Shown here piece after piece: positions 37,019 through 45,364 of a stretch of DNA of 64,000 nt. The stretch spans positions 186,001-250,000 of the forward strand of contig NZ_JAIQDE010000001.1 in NCBI RefSeq assembly GCF_020037015.1, written 5' to 3'. Every line of letters starts with the position of its first letter. Positions within the stretch are counted from its first letter, which is position 1. Source of the stretch: Corallococcus sp. AS-1-6. GTDB taxonomy: Bacteria > Myxococcota > Myxococcia > Myxococcales > Myxococcaceae. A program made the position numbers and the translations under genes. The notes under the pieces are model-generated. The model was not told the DNA's origin. It saw only the letters and a list, made by a program, of their open reading frames with translations, and did no database searches.

Positions 37019-38209
37019 ATGAAGCCCCGGGTCCTCCTCCTCATTGGCGTGCTGGCCGCCCTGCTGGGGGTGTTCTACCTGCTGGCGGCCCCGGTGGCGC
37101 CCCGCCAGGGGACGCCGGAGCCGGAGCCCACCGTGCTGCCGTCGCGGCGGCGGGTGACGGACATCACGTTCCTCTACAGCACGGAGAAGCGCGCGTGGGT
37201 GGAGGCGGCGCTCGCGGAGTTCGAGCGGACGCATCCGCGGGTGCGGGTGACGCTGGTGGGGCGGGGCTCGCTGGAGGCGGCGCAGGCCATCCTGGAAGGA
37301 CGGGAGAAGCCCACGGTGTGGAGCCCGGCGGACAGCGCGGAGCTGCGCATGCTCGCGGCGGACTGGGCGACGGACGCCTCGCACGGGCCGCTGTTCGCCA
37401 CGCAGGGAGACGCGGTTCCGCATCCGCTGGTGCTGACGCCGCTGGTGTTCGTGGGCTGGCAGGACCGGATGGAGGTGTTGCGCAAGGCGGGCGGTGGCGC
37501 GGCCCTGTCGTGGAAGACGCTCCAGCGCGCGGTGGCGAGCGACCGGGGCTGGCCCGCGGTGGGCGGCCCGCCGGAGTGGGGCTTCGTGAAGCTGGGCCAC
37601 ACGGACCCCCGCAAGTCCAACTCCGGCCTGCAGGCGCTCCTGTCCGCGACGCTGGAGTACCTGGGCCGGCGCGAGGGCGTGAGGGAAGGGGACCTGTTGG
37701 ATCCGGGCTATCAGGCGTGGCTCCAGGGACTGGAGCGGGGCGTGACGCGCTTCGAGCCGTCCTCGGGCACGTTCATGACGGACCTGGTGCGCTACGGGCC
37801 GTCCCGCTACGACCTGGCGCTGGTGTACGAGAGCCTGGCCATCGCGCAGTTGGAACATGCCCAGGGCCGGTGGGGGCCGCTGCGGGTGGACTATCCGCCG
37901 GTGACGCTGTGGAGCGACCACCCGGCGGCGGTGCTCCAGGCGGACTGGGTGACGCCCGAGCAGCGCGAGGCGGCGCTGGAGTGGGTGGCCTTCCTGCGCA
38001 GCCCGGCGGTGCAGGCCCGGGCGCTGGCGTTCGGCTTCCGGCCGGCGGACCCCTCCGTGCCGCTGAGGACGCCGGACGCGAGCAACCCCTTCACGCGGCT
38101 GGCGGCGCACGGCATCCGGTTGGACGTGCCGCCCGCGGCGGACGTGCCGGACGCCTCCGTGCTGCGCACGCTGTTGGATTTGTGGACGCGCATGGGCGTG
38201 GGGCGCTGA
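37019..38209 (+). CDS. Membrane-anchored extracellular solute-binding-like protein
   Basis: A 396-residue protein with an N-terminal helix (VLLLIGVLAALLGVFYLLA) and a periplasmic-binding fold of the SBP class: ITFLYSTEKRAWVEAALAEFERTHP, PTVWSPADSAEL, and GHTDPRKSNSGLQ, the ligand-contacting segment of molybdate/sulfate- and iron-type receptors. ABC permease and ATPase genes are absent, so it may serve a distant transporter or act as a binding domain alone. Related proteins in myxobacteria are often paired with a VWA protein; none is adjacent. Confidence 0.82.
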   Translation: MKPRVLLLIGVLAALLGVFYLLAAPVAPRQGTPEPEPTVLPSRRRVTDITFLYSTEKRAWVEAALAEFERTHPRVRVTLVGRGSLEAAQAILEGREKPTVWSPADSAELRMLAADWATDASHGPLFATQGDAVPHPLVLTPLVFVGWQDRMEVLRKAGGGAALSWKTLQRAVASDRGWPAVGGPPEWGFVKLGHTDPRKSNSGLQALLSATLEYLGRREGVREGDLLDPGYQAWLQGLERGVTRFEPSSGTFMTDLVRYGPSRYDLALVYESLAIAQLEHAQGRWGPLRVDYPPVTLWSDHPAAVLQADWVTPEQREAALEWVAFLRSPAVQARALAFGFRPADPSVPLRTPDASNPFTRLAAHGIRLDVPPAADVPDASVLRTLLDLWTRMGVGR

Positions 38210-38219
38210 AGGCCGCCGC

Positions 38220-38519
38220 CTACCGCGCCCGCGCCACGAACTCGGCGACGCGCAGGGCCCAGGCCTCCGCGGAGTCCAGCTCCGAGCGCGCGTCGGCGTA
38301 GCGGTCGAACGACGCCTCCGAGCCGTCCCGCGCGAAGAGGGCCGCGTTGAAGTCCCGCTGCGCCGTGGTGAGCCACTGGCTGGCGCGCATGCGCAGCCAG
38401 TTCACCACCTGCGGGGTGGGCTCCACCTGGTTCAGGTCCAACGAGGTGGGGTGCAGCTCCACCCTTTCTCCATCCTTCTCAGACTCTGGCATCACGTTCA
38501 TGGACCGGATGGTTGCCAT
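38220..38519 (-). CDS. Small conserved helical protein, unknown
   Basis: A 99-residue acidic helical protein without signal or membrane segments. The C-terminal 60 residues (WLTTAQRDFNAALFARDGSEAS then EAWALRVAEFVARAR) are amphipathic. Its codon use has the strong G/C third-position bias of neighbours, which supports it as coding. The ATG at 38519 is one of three possible starts (38537, 38519, 38492), and none has a clear ribosome binding site. It converges with the solute-binding gene. Confidence 0.6.
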   Translation of the reverse strand: MATIRSMNVMPESEKDGERVELHPTSLDLNQVEPTPQVVNWLRMRASQWLTTAQRDFNAALFARDGSEASFDRYADARSELDSAEAWALRVAEFVARAR

Positions 38520-38630
38520 GGCCCCCGGGCCTAGCACCCGACCCGGATGGACGAGACAAACGTCGGTCCTGCACAGTTGCCGACGCTGAAATCTTCGCTG
38601 GAGGACGGAACGTCAGACTGGCGGGCTGCG

Positions 38631-39512
38631 TCAGATGACGCCATCCCACCCGGTGTCATGGCGACGGAAGGCGTCCCGGATGGCCTGGACGGTGGGTTCG
38701 GGGAGGGGACCCTGCTCCAGGGTGCGCGCGTTGGCGCGCAGGTTGTCCAGCCGCGTGGTGCCCACGATGCAGGTGGCCACGCCCGGGGCGAACGCGGTGA
38801 AGCGCAGCGCCAGCTCCGGCCACTCCAGGCCGTCCGTCTGGAGGGCCATGCGCTGCATCCGTTCCCAGTACTCGCCCACGTCGTGCGCGTAGGGGCGCCC
38901 CGGGAAGCGCCACGGCGCGTTGGCCAGGGGCCGCTTGGCGATGACGCCCACGCCGCGCGCCTGGGCCTTCGCCACGCCCTGGTCCAGCGAGCGCTGGTCG
39001 AAGAGGTTCACGGACGTCTGCACCACGGCGAACGCGCCGGTCTCCAGCGCGGCGTCCAGGCCGGCGTTGTCACCCGAGTACGCGGCGGCGCGCACCTTGC
39101 CCGCCTCCACCGCGCGGGTGAGCGCCTCGATGAGCCCCGGGCGGTGGAGCACGTCCGGCGGACACGAGTGGAAGTGCAGCACGTCCAGCACGTCCGTGCG
39201 CAGGCGCTGGAGGGCCAGGTCCACGCCGCGCGTGATGCACTCGGGCGTCCAGTCCTCCACGCCGGGCACGCCGTAGCCGCACTTGGTGGACAGCACGAAC
39301 TCGCGGCGGCGCGCGCCGAGGAACCTGCCGATGCGCTCCTCGGACACGCCGTAGCTGGGCGCGGTGTCGATGAGCGTGATGCCCGCGTCCAGCACGCCGT
39401 GCAGCAGCGCCTCCGCGTCCGCGTCGCTCAGCGCTTCATTGCCCACGGGCCCCGCGCCGAAGCCGAGCGCGGACACGGTGAGACCGCTCTTCCCCAGGGG
39501 ACGTTGAATCAT
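38631..39512 (-). CDS. Aldo/keto reductase
   Basis: A 293-residue (beta/alpha)8 oxidoreductase using NADPH. The family pattern is present: LGFGAGPVG at the start, the catalytic tyrosine in DTAPSYGVSEERIG, lysine in LSTKCGYG, and histidine in HFHSCPP. The ATG at 39512 overlaps the stop of the upstream metallopeptidase gene as ATGA, so the two are translated together. The substrate is unknown. Confidence 0.92.
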   Translation of the reverse strand: MIQRPLGKSGLTVSALGFGAGPVGNEALSDADAEALLHGVLDAGITLIDTAPSYGVSEERIGRFLGARRREFVLSTKCGYGVPGVEDWTPECITRGVDLALQRLRTDVLDVLHFHSCPPDVLHRPGLIEALTRAVEAGKVRAAAYSGDNAGLDAALETGAFAVVQTSVNLFDQRSLDQGVAKAQARGVGVIAKRPLANAPWRFPGRPYAHDVGEYWERMQRMALQTDGLEWPELALRFTAFAPGVATCIVGTTRLDNLRANARTLEQGPLPEPTVQAIRDAFRRHDTGWDGVI

Positions 39513-40354
39513 CGGGTCGGGCCTTCTCCACGCGCCGCCAGGTCGATGAAGCCGCGGATCCAGATGAGGTTCACGGCGTCGCACGCATCCTGCGGCGTGG
39601 GCGTGGTGGTCTCCAGCGCGGCGGTGTACGGCACGCCCTGGCGCATGTACCAGTCGGTGACGCTGCCGTCGTGGAAGACGATGAGGCCGTGCTCGTCGGC
39701 ATGGGCGTTGTCATCCACCTTGCGGCTCTTCACCACGGTGGCGTGCGCGGCGGCGGCCTCCTGCAGCGGGCGGTAGGCGGCCTTGTCCCCGAAGACGTAT
39801 GCGTACGTGGCGACGCCGCCCAGGTAGTTGTCCTGGTGGAGGTCGAGCGCCGCGTCCGGGGCGGGGAAGCGCGCCAGGTCCGTGCGCACCGCGCGCGTCT
39901 CCTTGGGGCCGCCGTCGTAGAGGGCCCAGCGGAGGATGGGCGGGTCGCCCACCAGCTCGCCGCGCCACTCGCCGTGGGCGACCTCGTAGCGCATGAAGTC
40001 GTTGTTGGGCTTCTCGCCGCTGCGGTTGTAGCGGGTGCCGTCCTCGAAGCCGGATGGGTTGATGCACGGGTAGACGCGCAGGCCCACGCCCTGGGACTTC
40101 GCGTACGCGACGATGTCCGGCAGGTGCCTGGCGAGCGTCAGCGGGCCGGCGGGCTCCTCCCCATGGAAGCCGGACGTGATGACGAGCCAGCGGTCGCCCG
40201 GCACGATGAGGCGGAAGAGGGGATAGTCGCGCCCCCCTTCGTGCACCTGCCCATATTCGGAGAGCTCCCCCAGGGCCGCGTGGGAGCGGATGCGTCGTGC
40301 GTATTCGGTGTAATCCACCGACCGACCATAACCGTGCGCGTCATCCCTGCCCAC
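39509..40354 (-). CDS. M14-family zinc carboxypeptidase-like protein
   Basis: A 281-residue protein without a signal peptide. The zinc-binding pair HGEE is in SGFHGEEPAGPL, the third ligand is in DLHQDNYLG, and the catalytic glutamate probably lies in ALETTTPT. It is related to short cytoplasmic M14 peptidases and succinylglutamate desuccinylase/aspartoacylase-like proteins. The start is a GTG, either at 40354 or at 40318; neither has a strong ribosome binding site. It is the first gene of a two-gene operon with the aldo/keto reductase. Confidence 0.82.
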   Translation of the reverse strand: MGRDDAHGYGRSVDYTEYARRIRSHAALGELSEYGQVHEGGRDYPLFRLIVPGDRWLVITSGFHGEEPAGPLTLARHLPDIVAYAKSQGVGLRVYPCINPSGFEDGTRYNRSGEKPNNDFMRYEVAHGEWRGELVGDPPILRWALYDGGPKETRAVRTDLARFPAPDAALDLHQDNYLGGVATYAYVFGDKAAYRPLQEAAAAHATVVKSRKVDDNAHADEHGLIVFHDGSVTDWYMRQGVPYTAALETTTPTPQDACDAVNLIWIRGFIDLAARGEGPTR

Positions 40355-40420
40355 GAAGGTTCGGGGTGAAACACGGAATGTGTCATGCCGAGCGCACCCA
40401 GCGCGGGCCGCGGGGTGGGT

Positions 40421-40867
40421 CTACTTCGCTCCGGTGTGCTCGCGGAAGTCGCTGGCGAGCGTCTGGCGCTGGGCGGGGGTGAGCGTGCGGTGGACCTCGA
40501 GCACGGCATCCACGGCCTTGTGGGCGAAGGCGCGAGCGGCGTCGATGCGCGCGTCCACCAGCGAGTGGAGCTTCGCGGCGTCGGGCGTGTCGGACGTCAG
40601 TTGGGTGACGGCCTCGGCGCGGGCGGCCTGCTGGCCCTCCATGAGGGACTGGCCCTCGTTGAGGAGGCGGTCCTTCACGGCGTGGATGGAGGAGCGCTGG
40701 GCCTCGGTGGCGTTGAGGTCATCCAGCTTGTCGTCCAGCTTCCAGGTGACCATCTGGTTGATGCGTGCCGGGTCGGGCGTGCCGCGGTGATGGCGGCCCC
40801 AGCCGAAACCGGTGAGCAGGGTGACGGCGACAACGGCGGTACCGGCGATGGCGAGCGTCTTCTTCAT
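40421..40867 (-). CDS. Spy/CpxP-like periplasmic LTxxQ protein
   Basis: A 148-residue precursor with a signal peptide (TLAIAGTAVVAVTLLTGFG) and a helical mature part carrying one LTPAQRQTL motif typical of the Spy/CpxP/periplasmic heavy-metal sensor family, which bind unfolded proteins or sense metals. Its upstream region, shared with the divergent cassette at 41136, contains the AAGGGGT inverted repeats. A two-component system that usually controls such genes is not adjacent. Confidence 0.8.
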   Translation of the reverse strand: MKKTLAIAGTAVVAVTLLTGFGWGRHHRGTPDPARINQMVTWKLDDKLDDLNATEAQRSSIHAVKDRLLNEGQSLMEGQQAARAEAVTQLTSDTPDAAKLHSLVDARIDAARAFAHKAVDAVLEVHRTLTPAQRQTLASDFREHTGAK

Positions 40868-40967
40868 GGCGTGTGGCTCCAGGGGTGGGGTGCTGTTTCC
40901 CGCTGCTTGACTGGAACCAATATGGAAGCCGCCGGTTGCGGTGGTTTGAGCCGGCGGTGAAGAAGTG

Positions 40968-41061
40968 TGAAGGGGTCGTACCCCTTCATGGCAGGCACCC
41001 ATGAAAGGTCAGTGAATCCAAGGGGTTCTAGGCTGGCCTCAAGACATGTCAGACCCCTTGG
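40968..41061. repeat. Two pairs of AAGGGGT inverted repeats in a divergent promoter region
   Basis: TGAAGGGGT (40968-40976) and ACCCCTTCA (40980-40988) form a perfect 9-bp palindrome with a 3-base centre. CCAAGGGGT (41018-41026) and ACCCCTTGG (41053-41061) form a second pair with 26 bases between the arms. The shared AAGGGGT core occurs four times in 90 bases, between the divergent Spy-like gene and the cassette. It could be an operator or an RNA structure. The whole gap from 40868 to 41135 shows no gene. Confidence 0.6.
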
Positions 41062-41080
41062 GTAGAACGCGTTTTTAGCC

Positions 41081-41100
41081 TGGGCTTCGTGCGAAGCCCA
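41081..41100. promoter_or_regulatory. Leader hairpin upstream of the cassette
   Basis: TGGGCTTCG pairs with CGAAGCCCA across a 2-base gap, next to TTTTTAG on its left side. It ends 35 bases before the ATG at 41136 and 24 bases before the GGAGG ribosome binding site at 41125-41129. It may influence translation, or stop transcription on the minus strand. Confidence 0.45.
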
Positions 41101-41135
41101 AGGTCCTGTGACGCCCACCTGGGCGGAGGCTCTTC

Positions 41136-42626
41136 ATGACGAAGAAGCACAAAGCCACCTCGCTTGCCGACGCCACGCTGGAGGTTCCTGAATCTGGCTG
41201 GGCGTTCGCGGGAGCCTCTGCCCAGATTGCGCCTGCTGCCGTAACGGATCCAAGCGTGCTGCGAGCCGGACGCAATCTTACGGAAGCGGTGAGGCAGGGC
41301 GTTGCCCTGGCAGAGCCGGGGACTCGTCAGGCCGAAGAGATTGCCCGGTTGCTGCAGGAGACAACGGCCCGCAAACACGGCCTCCAGTTCGAAACGGCGA
41401 TGAAGCAGGCCATCACGGCGCCAGACGTCTTCAAGGCGGTGGAAGGGCCGCATCCCACAGGGAAGGCCGCTGAATTCGTTGTTTCCCGTGCCTACAAGGA
41501 TCTGCATGCGAGCCAGCACGGAGAGGTGGTCAATCCTCCGAAATCCATGGCTCCCAACTTCGTGGATGCTCGGATTTCGCCTGACTCCGCGAGCCGTCGA
41601 GACATCCTGTTCCAAGTCAAAGGGCCTAGTGGCGTTCTGCTGACCGTTCCCGGTGGACAGGTCAAGACCGGTTCTGGCCAGTACCTGGCGGACAGTCTTG
41701 CGAGCATGGCGCAGACTCCGGGATATGGCCGGACGGCCTACGTTGATGCCCGGTTTGTGGAGCCTGATGGTAGTCCGCGCGTGGCTCCAGATGGCTTCAC
41801 GAAAGCGCAGGCCCGAAAGCTGCGGGAAGCGCGAGTTGTATTGCGAGGAATCCGTGAGCTGGACCGCCAATCGGAAGAACTCGTGGGGAATCTGCGCCAG
41901 TTTCGGAAAGACGGAAGCGAACCTGTGGCGCGCGCCCAGCTTCAGCGACTCCGCAATGACATCGCAGCGGCATATCGAGCCGAAGGAGTCACCTCGCGCA
42001 TGTTGGGGGGCGCTGCCATCGCCGCAGCAGCAAGCATGGTTTCGTCCCTGGCGGTTCAAATTCTTTCTGATGGAAAGGTGGACCTGTTGACAGTGGCTCG
42101 TTCCGCTGCGGGAGCTTCGCTCGTTGCTGGCGCAAGTACGCTGGCCGACGCGAGTCTGTACCAGCTTGCTACCTGGCTGGGTGAAACGCCAGAAGTAGCC
42201 CGAACCCTGGCATCGCAGGGGGTCGCAGCGGGGTTCTTCGTGGTTGCCGCTGGAACGGACGCCGTTTCAGAAATGCGAGCTGTTGTCTCAGGCCGTTCTA
42301 CCGGCGCTGATGCGGCGATGGGGACATCGGTGAAGGTCGTATTGGATGCCTTGCCGCTGGTTCTGATGCCCTTGGGGCTGATGGGATTGCCGCTCGCACT
42401 GGCGGGCCAGTTTGGTGGCCGGTGGCTCTTGCAGCGGTCTCGACAAGACGATGCCACCATTCGTCAGAGCTGCAACGAGGCCGAGGGCACCGCACGTCAG
42501 TTGTCTGTTCGCGTGGAATCTATCCAGCCTTCAGTTGAGCGCCTTCGTGTGATGAGTGACGAGGTGGATGAAATCCACGCTCAGTTGATGCAGGGCAACA
42601 AGTCCTCGGGGCACATCATTCAGTAG
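41136..42626 (+). CDS. Unrecognised membrane protein with a possible nuclease-like core
   Basis: A 496-residue protein I cannot assign to a family. Residues 1-100 are helical. Residues 105-190 form a compact conserved-looking block (E113, D144, D156 and Q160-x-K162 within DILFQVKG) that fits a degenerate PD-(D/E)xK arrangement. Residues 285-345 and 355-425 are Ala/Gly-rich hydrophobic segments, probably membrane helices. Residues 430-490 form a coiled coil. GGAGG lies 6 bases before the ATG. It is followed after 9 bases by a 90-residue membrane/coiled-coil gene. Codon use is less GC-biased than in housekeeping neighbours, suggesting transfer. Membrane-linked conflict or toxin activity is a guess. 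Confidence 0.75.
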   Translation: MTKKHKATSLADATLEVPESGWAFAGASAQIAPAAVTDPSVLRAGRNLTEAVRQGVALAEPGTRQAEEIARLLQETTARKHGLQFETAMKQAITAPDVFKAVEGPHPTGKAAEFVVSRAYKDLHASQHGEVVNPPKSMAPNFVDARISPDSASRRDILFQVKGPSGVLLTVPGGQVKTGSGQYLADSLASMAQTPGYGRTAYVDARFVEPDGSPRVAPDGFTKAQARKLREARVVLRGIRELDRQSEELVGNLRQFRKDGSEPVARAQLQRLRNDIAAAYRAEGVTSRMLGGAAIAAAASMVSSLAVQILSDGKVDLLTVARSAAGASLVAGASTLADASLYQLATWLGETPEVARTLASQGVAAGFFVVAAGTDAVSEMRAVVSGRSTGADAAMGTSVKVVLDALPLVLMPLGLMGLPLALAGQFGGRWLLQRSRQDDATIRQSCNEAEGTARQLSVRVESIQPSVERLRVMSDEVDEIHAQLMQGNKSSGHIIQ

Positions 42627-42635
42627 GAGAAAACA

Positions 42636-42908
42636 ATGCCTTTATTTTTTGTGCTGATTGCAGTTGTTGGAGTTGCCTATGGCGTGGACCAGCGCGGCAA
42701 GCGAATTCAGGAGGCGGAAAGGTTCCGCCAGGCGATTCGTGTGCTTGAGTTGCGTGTGATGTCCATGGAAACCCAGATTTCTGACCTGGAACAGCGCTAC
42801 GGGCGTATGTCGGCTCAATACCGGGAACTCGTTGCGCTTTACTGGCAGCAGCGTGAGGAACTGAAGCGGCGCCGGGCTGCGTATGCGGCATATGTGTCTG
42901 TGGACTAA
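42636..42908 (+). CDS. Small membrane-anchored coiled-coil protein
   Basis: A 90-residue protein: an N-terminal membrane helix (LFFVLIAVVGVAYGV) and a long charged helix predicted to form a coiled coil (residues 20-80, with LELRVMSMETQISDLEQRYG). Its ribosome binding site AGGAG overlaps the stop codon of the preceding gene, so the two are co-translated. A strong terminator follows 10 bases after the stop. The coiled coil at the end of the upstream protein suggests the two bind each other. Confidence 0.75.
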   Translation: MPLFFVLIAVVGVAYGVDQRGKRIQEAERFRQAIRVLELRVMSMETQISDLEQRYGRMSAQYRELVALYWQQREELKRRRAAYAAYVSVD

Positions 42909-42918
42909 GAACGGTGCG

Positions 42919-42956
42919 CTTGGTATTGGGCTTTGTTTGTTGGGCCCAATGCCAAG
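42919..42956 (+). terminator. Terminator hairpin closing the two-gene cassette
   Basis: CTTGGTATTGGGC (42919-42931) pairs with GCCCAATGCCAAG (42944-42956) with one G-U wobble and a 12-base T-rich loop, starting 10 bases after the stop at 42908. The sequence after it, 42957-43133, holds no recognisable gene. Confidence 0.75.
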
Positions 42957-43133
42957 TTGCATTGGCAGTGGAAGTGGCATTGATGGTACGGCCAGCCCTG
43001 TCAGGCCCTTCAGGCTGGACGCGGTGAACAATGCCGTGGCGCACGCACCGCGCATGGAGAACCGTCTACTGGTCTTTCGAGATGCATCTGTGCGTGGCTC
43101 CGGCCGTGCACTGGGAGATTCGGACGGCGGCGA

Positions 43134-43991
43134 GTGTGGACGGTGCTGGTCGCGTTCTTGGTTCTGCTGGTGACGCTCGTCGCCGTGAGCGCCCTGGTGA
43201 CGAACATAGAGATAGGCATCGAGGCGGCCAGGACCGGTGTGGATCCAAGCGACAGCGGGGGCAGGCGGGCCTGATGGAGAAGGTCGAGGCCCTGCCGTGG
43301 CCCCCGTGGTGACGGTGATGATGGCTGGCACACTGGGGCTCTGCCTCTCGCTCGCGGGTGGCTGGCTGTCCCCACGGTCCCTGCGCGACCGGCTGCGTCT
43401 GCGAGCCGGGGTGCCGCTGCCGACATGGGCCTGGGTGACGGCGGCGGTGGGCTGCTTCTCGGTGGGACAATCCCTGGAGAGCTTGGCGGTGCTCACGGGA
43501 GCATGGGGCTGGACCGCGTCGTTGAAGGGGTTGCTGGCGGCGGAGCAGGGCCCGTTGGGGACCTTCGCGCTGCTGTTGTTCTTCGGCTCGCCGGTGGCAG
43601 GCACGACGGAGGAACTCTTCTTCCGGGGCTACGCGCAGACGCGGTTCGTGGAGCGCTGGGGGCGCACGGCGGGCATCGTGGGATCCGCCGCGCTCTTAGG
43701 CCTCCTGAATCTTGATCCCATTCACGGTCTATCGCCCTGCTGATGGGCGTGGATCTGGGCTGGCTCGCGGCGCACACGGGCAGCGTGCGGCTGCCCATCT
43801 TCGTCCACATGCTCAACAACGGGGCGTCGTTCCTGCTCACCCGTTACGCGCCGCCGGCCGCAGAGTACCCGGCTTCATTACACGCGGCGCTGCTCGTCGT
43901 GAGCACGTTCCTGGCGGTGGGGGCCGTGGTGCTACTGAGACGCATCACCGAGGCCCCGAATCAAGCACCCGCCATGCTCGCGAGCGCGTGA
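43134..43991 (+). pseudogene. CPBP intramembrane protease, frameshifted copy
   Basis: Aligning by eye with the intact paralogue at 57855-58772, the first part reads VWTVLVAFLVLLVTLVAVS from 43134, then meets a stop near 43275. The middle, in another frame, holds WAWVTAAVGCFSVGQ and the metal-binding EELFFRGYAQTRFVERWGR of CPBP proteases. After DPIH at about 43726 one base is missing relative to the paralogue, and the last part (WLAAHTGSVRLPIFVHMLNN) continues in a third frame to 43991. At least two frameshifts inactivate it. Intact members are intramembrane glutamate proteases linked to protein modification or bacteriocin immunity. Confidence 0.85.
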
Positions 43992-43993
43992 TC

Positions 43994-45172
43994 TCAGCGT
44001 CCGTCCCAGAACGCCATGTCGCCGTACTCCCAATCCCAGGGCACACCGGCCTCGCCCAACACGAAGCGAACGAGGTGGGGATAGGCGGGCTCCGCACGGA
44101 CGTCGTTGCTCAGGATGAGCACGCAGCGGCGTCCACGCGGCAGGCACACGAGGGTGTTGCCGGTGCTGTCATTGTGGCCGTTCTTGAAGAACCCGCGTCC
44201 CTGCGGCCCGTCGAACAACACCACGCCCAGGCCCGCCGCCAGGTCCCTGCGCCGTGACTCCGGAGGAAGTTCGTCCTGGAGGGTGGGGAACTGGCTCCGG
44301 GTGGTGATGGGCAATTGCGGCGAGGTCATCCGGGCGAAGGTCTCCGGAGACAGTCCTTCACCGCTCACCAGCGCGGCGGCGAAGCGAGACAGGTCATCGA
44401 GCGTGGTGTCCATGGAACCGGCCGCGCGCACCCTGCTGCGTTCGTCGTGTGGTTCCACGCTGCCATCGAGCTTCCAGCCGTCGGCCAGGTTCTGTGCGAA
44501 GTCCGGCCGCCACGTCATGCGGGTCGTGCGCATGCCGAAGCGGTCGAACACTCGCCGTTGCATCTCCTCGCCCACGTCCAGCCCGAGTCCTCGTTCGAGC
44601 ACGAACTGCATCAGGATGATGCCGTCGCCGGAGTACGAGAAGCGGCTGCCCGGAGCGAAGTGGAGCCGAAGCCGCTCATCCGGTTCAAGGAAGCCAAAGT
44701 TGGCGAAGCCCGCGCTGTGGGTGAGCAGGACGCGAGGCGTGATGTCCCGCCAGCGTTCGTCACCGGCCAGATGGGACCAGGTCGAGTAGCGGTCCTCGTC
44801 CGGGTATTCAGGCAGCGGCCTGTCCAGGTACTTCGAGATGGACGTATCCAGGTCGATGCGCTTCTCGTCCGCGAGCTGCATCACGACGTAGGCGAAGACC
44901 GTCTTGGTGATGGACGCGCCATACATCACCGTGTCGGTGCGCAGCGGTTCGCCCTTCGAGTTGCGAGCACCGTAGGCCCGTGTCGCGACGACGCGCCCGT
45001 TGTCAATGACCGCGATGGCCAGCCCCTTCGCACCGGTCGCGGACATCGCGCGAGCCGCCTCCGCATCCAGCGCGGCCACGTCGGGCACGGGAGGTGACTC
45101 ACGAACCGCCGACGTCGTGGCACAGCCGCTGACAAGCAACGCACACAGACCCCAGGCGCGCAGCCTCTTCAT
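43994..45172 (-). CDS. Lipoprotein serine hydrolase of the beta-lactamase/class C family
   Basis: A 392-residue precursor with lipobox LVSGC near residue 16. The mature part has the class C-type serine hydrolase pattern: the active-site SxxK is S-I-T-K in GASITKTVF, the second motif is Y-S-G in RFSYSGDG, and HND with a following SGN-like segment lies near the end. Such enzymes act as esterases, D-peptidases or lactonases, more often than as true beta-lactamases. A GGGAG ribosome binding site precedes the ATG at 45172. The stop lies directly beside the CPBP pseudogene end. Confidence 0.87.
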   Translation of the reverse strand: MKRLRAWGLCALLVSGCATTSAVRESPPVPDVAALDAEAARAMSATGAKGLAIAVIDNGRVVATRAYGARNSKGEPLRTDTVMYGASITKTVFAYVVMQLADEKRIDLDTSISKYLDRPLPEYPDEDRYSTWSHLAGDERWRDITPRVLLTHSAGFANFGFLEPDERLRLHFAPGSRFSYSGDGIILMQFVLERGLGLDVGEEMQRRVFDRFGMRTTRMTWRPDFAQNLADGWKLDGSVEPHDERSRVRAAGSMDTTLDDLSRFAAALVSGEGLSPETFARMTSPQLPITTRSQFPTLQDELPPESRRRDLAAGLGVVLFDGPQGRGFFKNGHNDSTGNTLVCLPRGRRCVLILSNDVRAEPAYPHLVRFVLGEAGVPWDWEYGDMAFWDGR

Positions 45173-45364
45173 TCGATGGGCTCCCATCCGCGAAACAGCA
45201 AGCAGACCCTATCGTCCGTACAACGCGTGCGGCCACGGTCAATTGCTCCACGGCGGCGGATTCGCGGCGTGGTCCGCACACCCTCGACGTGAGTGCGCAC
45301 TGCCATGTTCCAGGTGTGCGGGCCTTGACCCCCGAGCATCGCACTTGATTGAAAGGGCGTGGCC

